NCBI GenBank assembly: GCA_005883295.1
Contig: VAWV01000095.1
Location: forward strand, 1-5,316
Source of the DNA: Actinomycetota bacterium
GTDB lineage: Bacteria > Actinomycetota > Thermoleophilia > Solirubrobacterales > Thermoleophilaceae
DNA: 5,316 nucleotides
Direction: 5' to 3'
Below the pieces are notes generated by a model. That model saw nothing but the letters and a program-made list of their open reading frames with translations, was not told where the DNA came from and ran no database searches. Each line of letters begins with the position of its first letter. Position 1 is the first letter of the stretch. Shown here one piece after another: positions 4,455 through 5,316 of the stretch. Position numbers and translations under genes: made by a program.

Positions 4455-5316
4455 GTGGTCGGGACAGTGCTCCGGACGTGGCCTCCGCTGGCGGCTGCGG
4501 CGGTTGCTGCGCTGGCGGGCTGCGGGGGCTGCGGGGGCGGCGGAATGGGCACCGATCGCGGCGCGGGCACGCCCCAGGTCCCCACGTCGCAGCCCTGGCC
4601 GAAGCCGGAGGCGCGCACCCTCGCCCAGCTGCGCGCGCGCCTGGCGCCAGGACCGCGGCTGGCCACGTCCGTATCGGTGCTCGAGCCGGGTACCGACCGC
4701 ATTGCGTTCGCGCTCTTCGACCGCGCCAGGCGGCAGATCGCCGACACGCCCACAGCGCTCTACGTCGCGCGCACAGACGGGACCGGGCTCCGCGGGCCGT
4801 TCCGCGCGCGCTACACCCCGCTGACGGTCAAGCCGCAGTTCAGGAGCCGCACGACGTCCCAGGATCCTGACTCCGCGAACTCCATCTACGTGGCGGATGC
4901 CGAGTTCCCGGCTCCGGGCCGCTACCTCGTGCTCGGCGTCGCCCAGCTTGACCAGCGGCTCGTGGGTGCCGCCCCGGTAGCGGTCTCCGTGCGCCGGCAG
5001 TGGCCTCCACCGGCCGTGGGCGACCTAGCACCGCGCGTCCACACCCCGACCGCGGCGTCCGTCGCGGGAGACCTGGCGTCGATCGACACGCGCGTGCCGC
5101 CGGACACGATGCACTCGGTCGACCTCGCGCGCGTGCTCGGACGCCGCCCCGTGATGCTGCTGTTCGCCACGCCCGGACTCTGTGCGAGCCGGATCTGCGG
5201 ACCGGTGACAGACATCGTCGAGCAGCTCCATGCCGAGGAGCGCGGCGACGCCGAGTTCATCCACATGGAGATCTACAACGGCAACCGGCGCGAGCTCGGA
5301 GAGCGCCCGCAGGTGC
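4455..5316 (+). CDS. Lipoprotein with C-terminal thioredoxin/redoxin-like domain (partial, cut by right edge)
   Basis: From GTG 4455 the frame is open to the window end (287 codons). Residues 1-23 are a lipoprotein signal: Arg7, hydrophobic 'WPPLAAAAVAALAGC' and lipobox LAGC with Cys23 as the lipidated residue. A Gly/Pro-rich linker follows. Residues about 65-180 look like a beta-rich extracytoplasmic domain ('DRIAFALFDR', 'TALYVARTDGTG', 'FPAPGRYLVLGVAQ'). From about 187, 'AVGDLAPRVHTPT' resembles the start of AhpC/TlpA-type redoxins, and 'RPVMLLFATPGLCASRICGP' (231-250) is the thioredoxin-like beta strand and cysteine site, with Cys243 and Cys248 in a CxxxxC rather than the usual CxxC spacing. 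'AEFIHMEIYNGN' follows as the next strand. It probably acts on the outer face of the membrane in thiol redox or metal handling; the exact role is inferred. GTG 4467 in the same frame is an alternative start. The C-terminus is missing. Confidence 0.82.
   Translation, partial: MVGTVLRTWPPLAAAAVAALAGCGGCGGGGMGTDRGAGTPQVPTSQPWPKPEARTLAQLRARLAPGPRLATSVSVLEPGTDRIAFALFDRARRQIADTPTALYVARTDGTGLRGPFRARYTPLTVKPQFRSRTTSQDPDSANSIYVADAEFPAPGRYLVLGVAQLDQRLVGAAPVAVSVRRQWPPPAVGDLAPRVHTPTAASVAGDLASIDTRVPPDTMHSVDLARVLGRRPVMLLFATPGLCASRICGPVTDIVEQLHAEERGDAEFIHMEIYNGNRRELGERPQV

Noticed and set aside
4391..4753. Minus-strand 120-codon frame opposite the lipoprotein start
   Set aside because: Low-complexity Arg/Ala/Pro composition; the plus-strand lipoprotein explains the region.
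3829..4824. 331-codon plus-strand frame opposite the SDR and into the lipoprotein region
   Set aside because: It runs antisense through the SDR catalytic core and out of frame in the lipoprotein, where the in-frame reading gives a lipobox and redoxin motif.

Overview
This is a GC-rich chromosomal fragment whose coding style points to a high-GC actinobacterium. My best guess is the Thermoleophilia (Solirubrobacterales/Gaiellales). The reasons are an F420-type luciferase-like oxidoreductase, a small GTG-initiated protein of a type I associate with that class, tandem HTH units ending in 'YWVKKHGL', and a probably leaderless GTG start. No rRNA, tRNA, CRISPR array or recognisable transposase is visible.

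Left and centre (1-2933, minus strand): three genes are packed as an apparent operon, read right to left. They are a TTG-initiated F420-dependent LLM-class oxidoreductase (1896-2933), a GT1/MGT-family glycosyltransferase (670-1857), and a DUF6328-type small membrane protein (start at 659). Gaps are 38 bp and 10 bp. The membrane protein does not end normally. After its third hydrophobic segment the frame enters a 72-bp perfect inverted copy of sequence found further along the same strand, then passes without a stop into a tandem helix-turn-helix protein that leaves the window at base 1. This fold-back structure (arms 13-84 and 198-269) is the most unusual thing here. It is either a recent template-switch or inversion rearrangement that fused two unrelated genes, or an assembly/amplification chimera.

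Middle (2934-3587): a short divergent promoter region separates the minus-strand operon from a plus-strand gene for a 181-residue charged protein of unknown function (3042-3587). The best promoter guess for that gene is TTGAGT-18-TAGATT.

Right (3588-5316): the 181-residue gene converges on a classical short-chain dehydrogenase/reductase on the minus strand (3613-4341), with only 25 bp between the two stops. Divergent from the SDR is a plus-strand lipoprotein with a C-terminal thioredoxin/redoxin-like domain (from 4455, cut by the right edge). A TANNNT element sits 6 nt before its GTG, which suggests leaderless transcription.

Functionally, the oxidoreductase and glycosyltransferase could act one after the other on a small molecule, but no substrate can be read from the sequence. 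The other genes are separate transcription units with no evident shared pathway.
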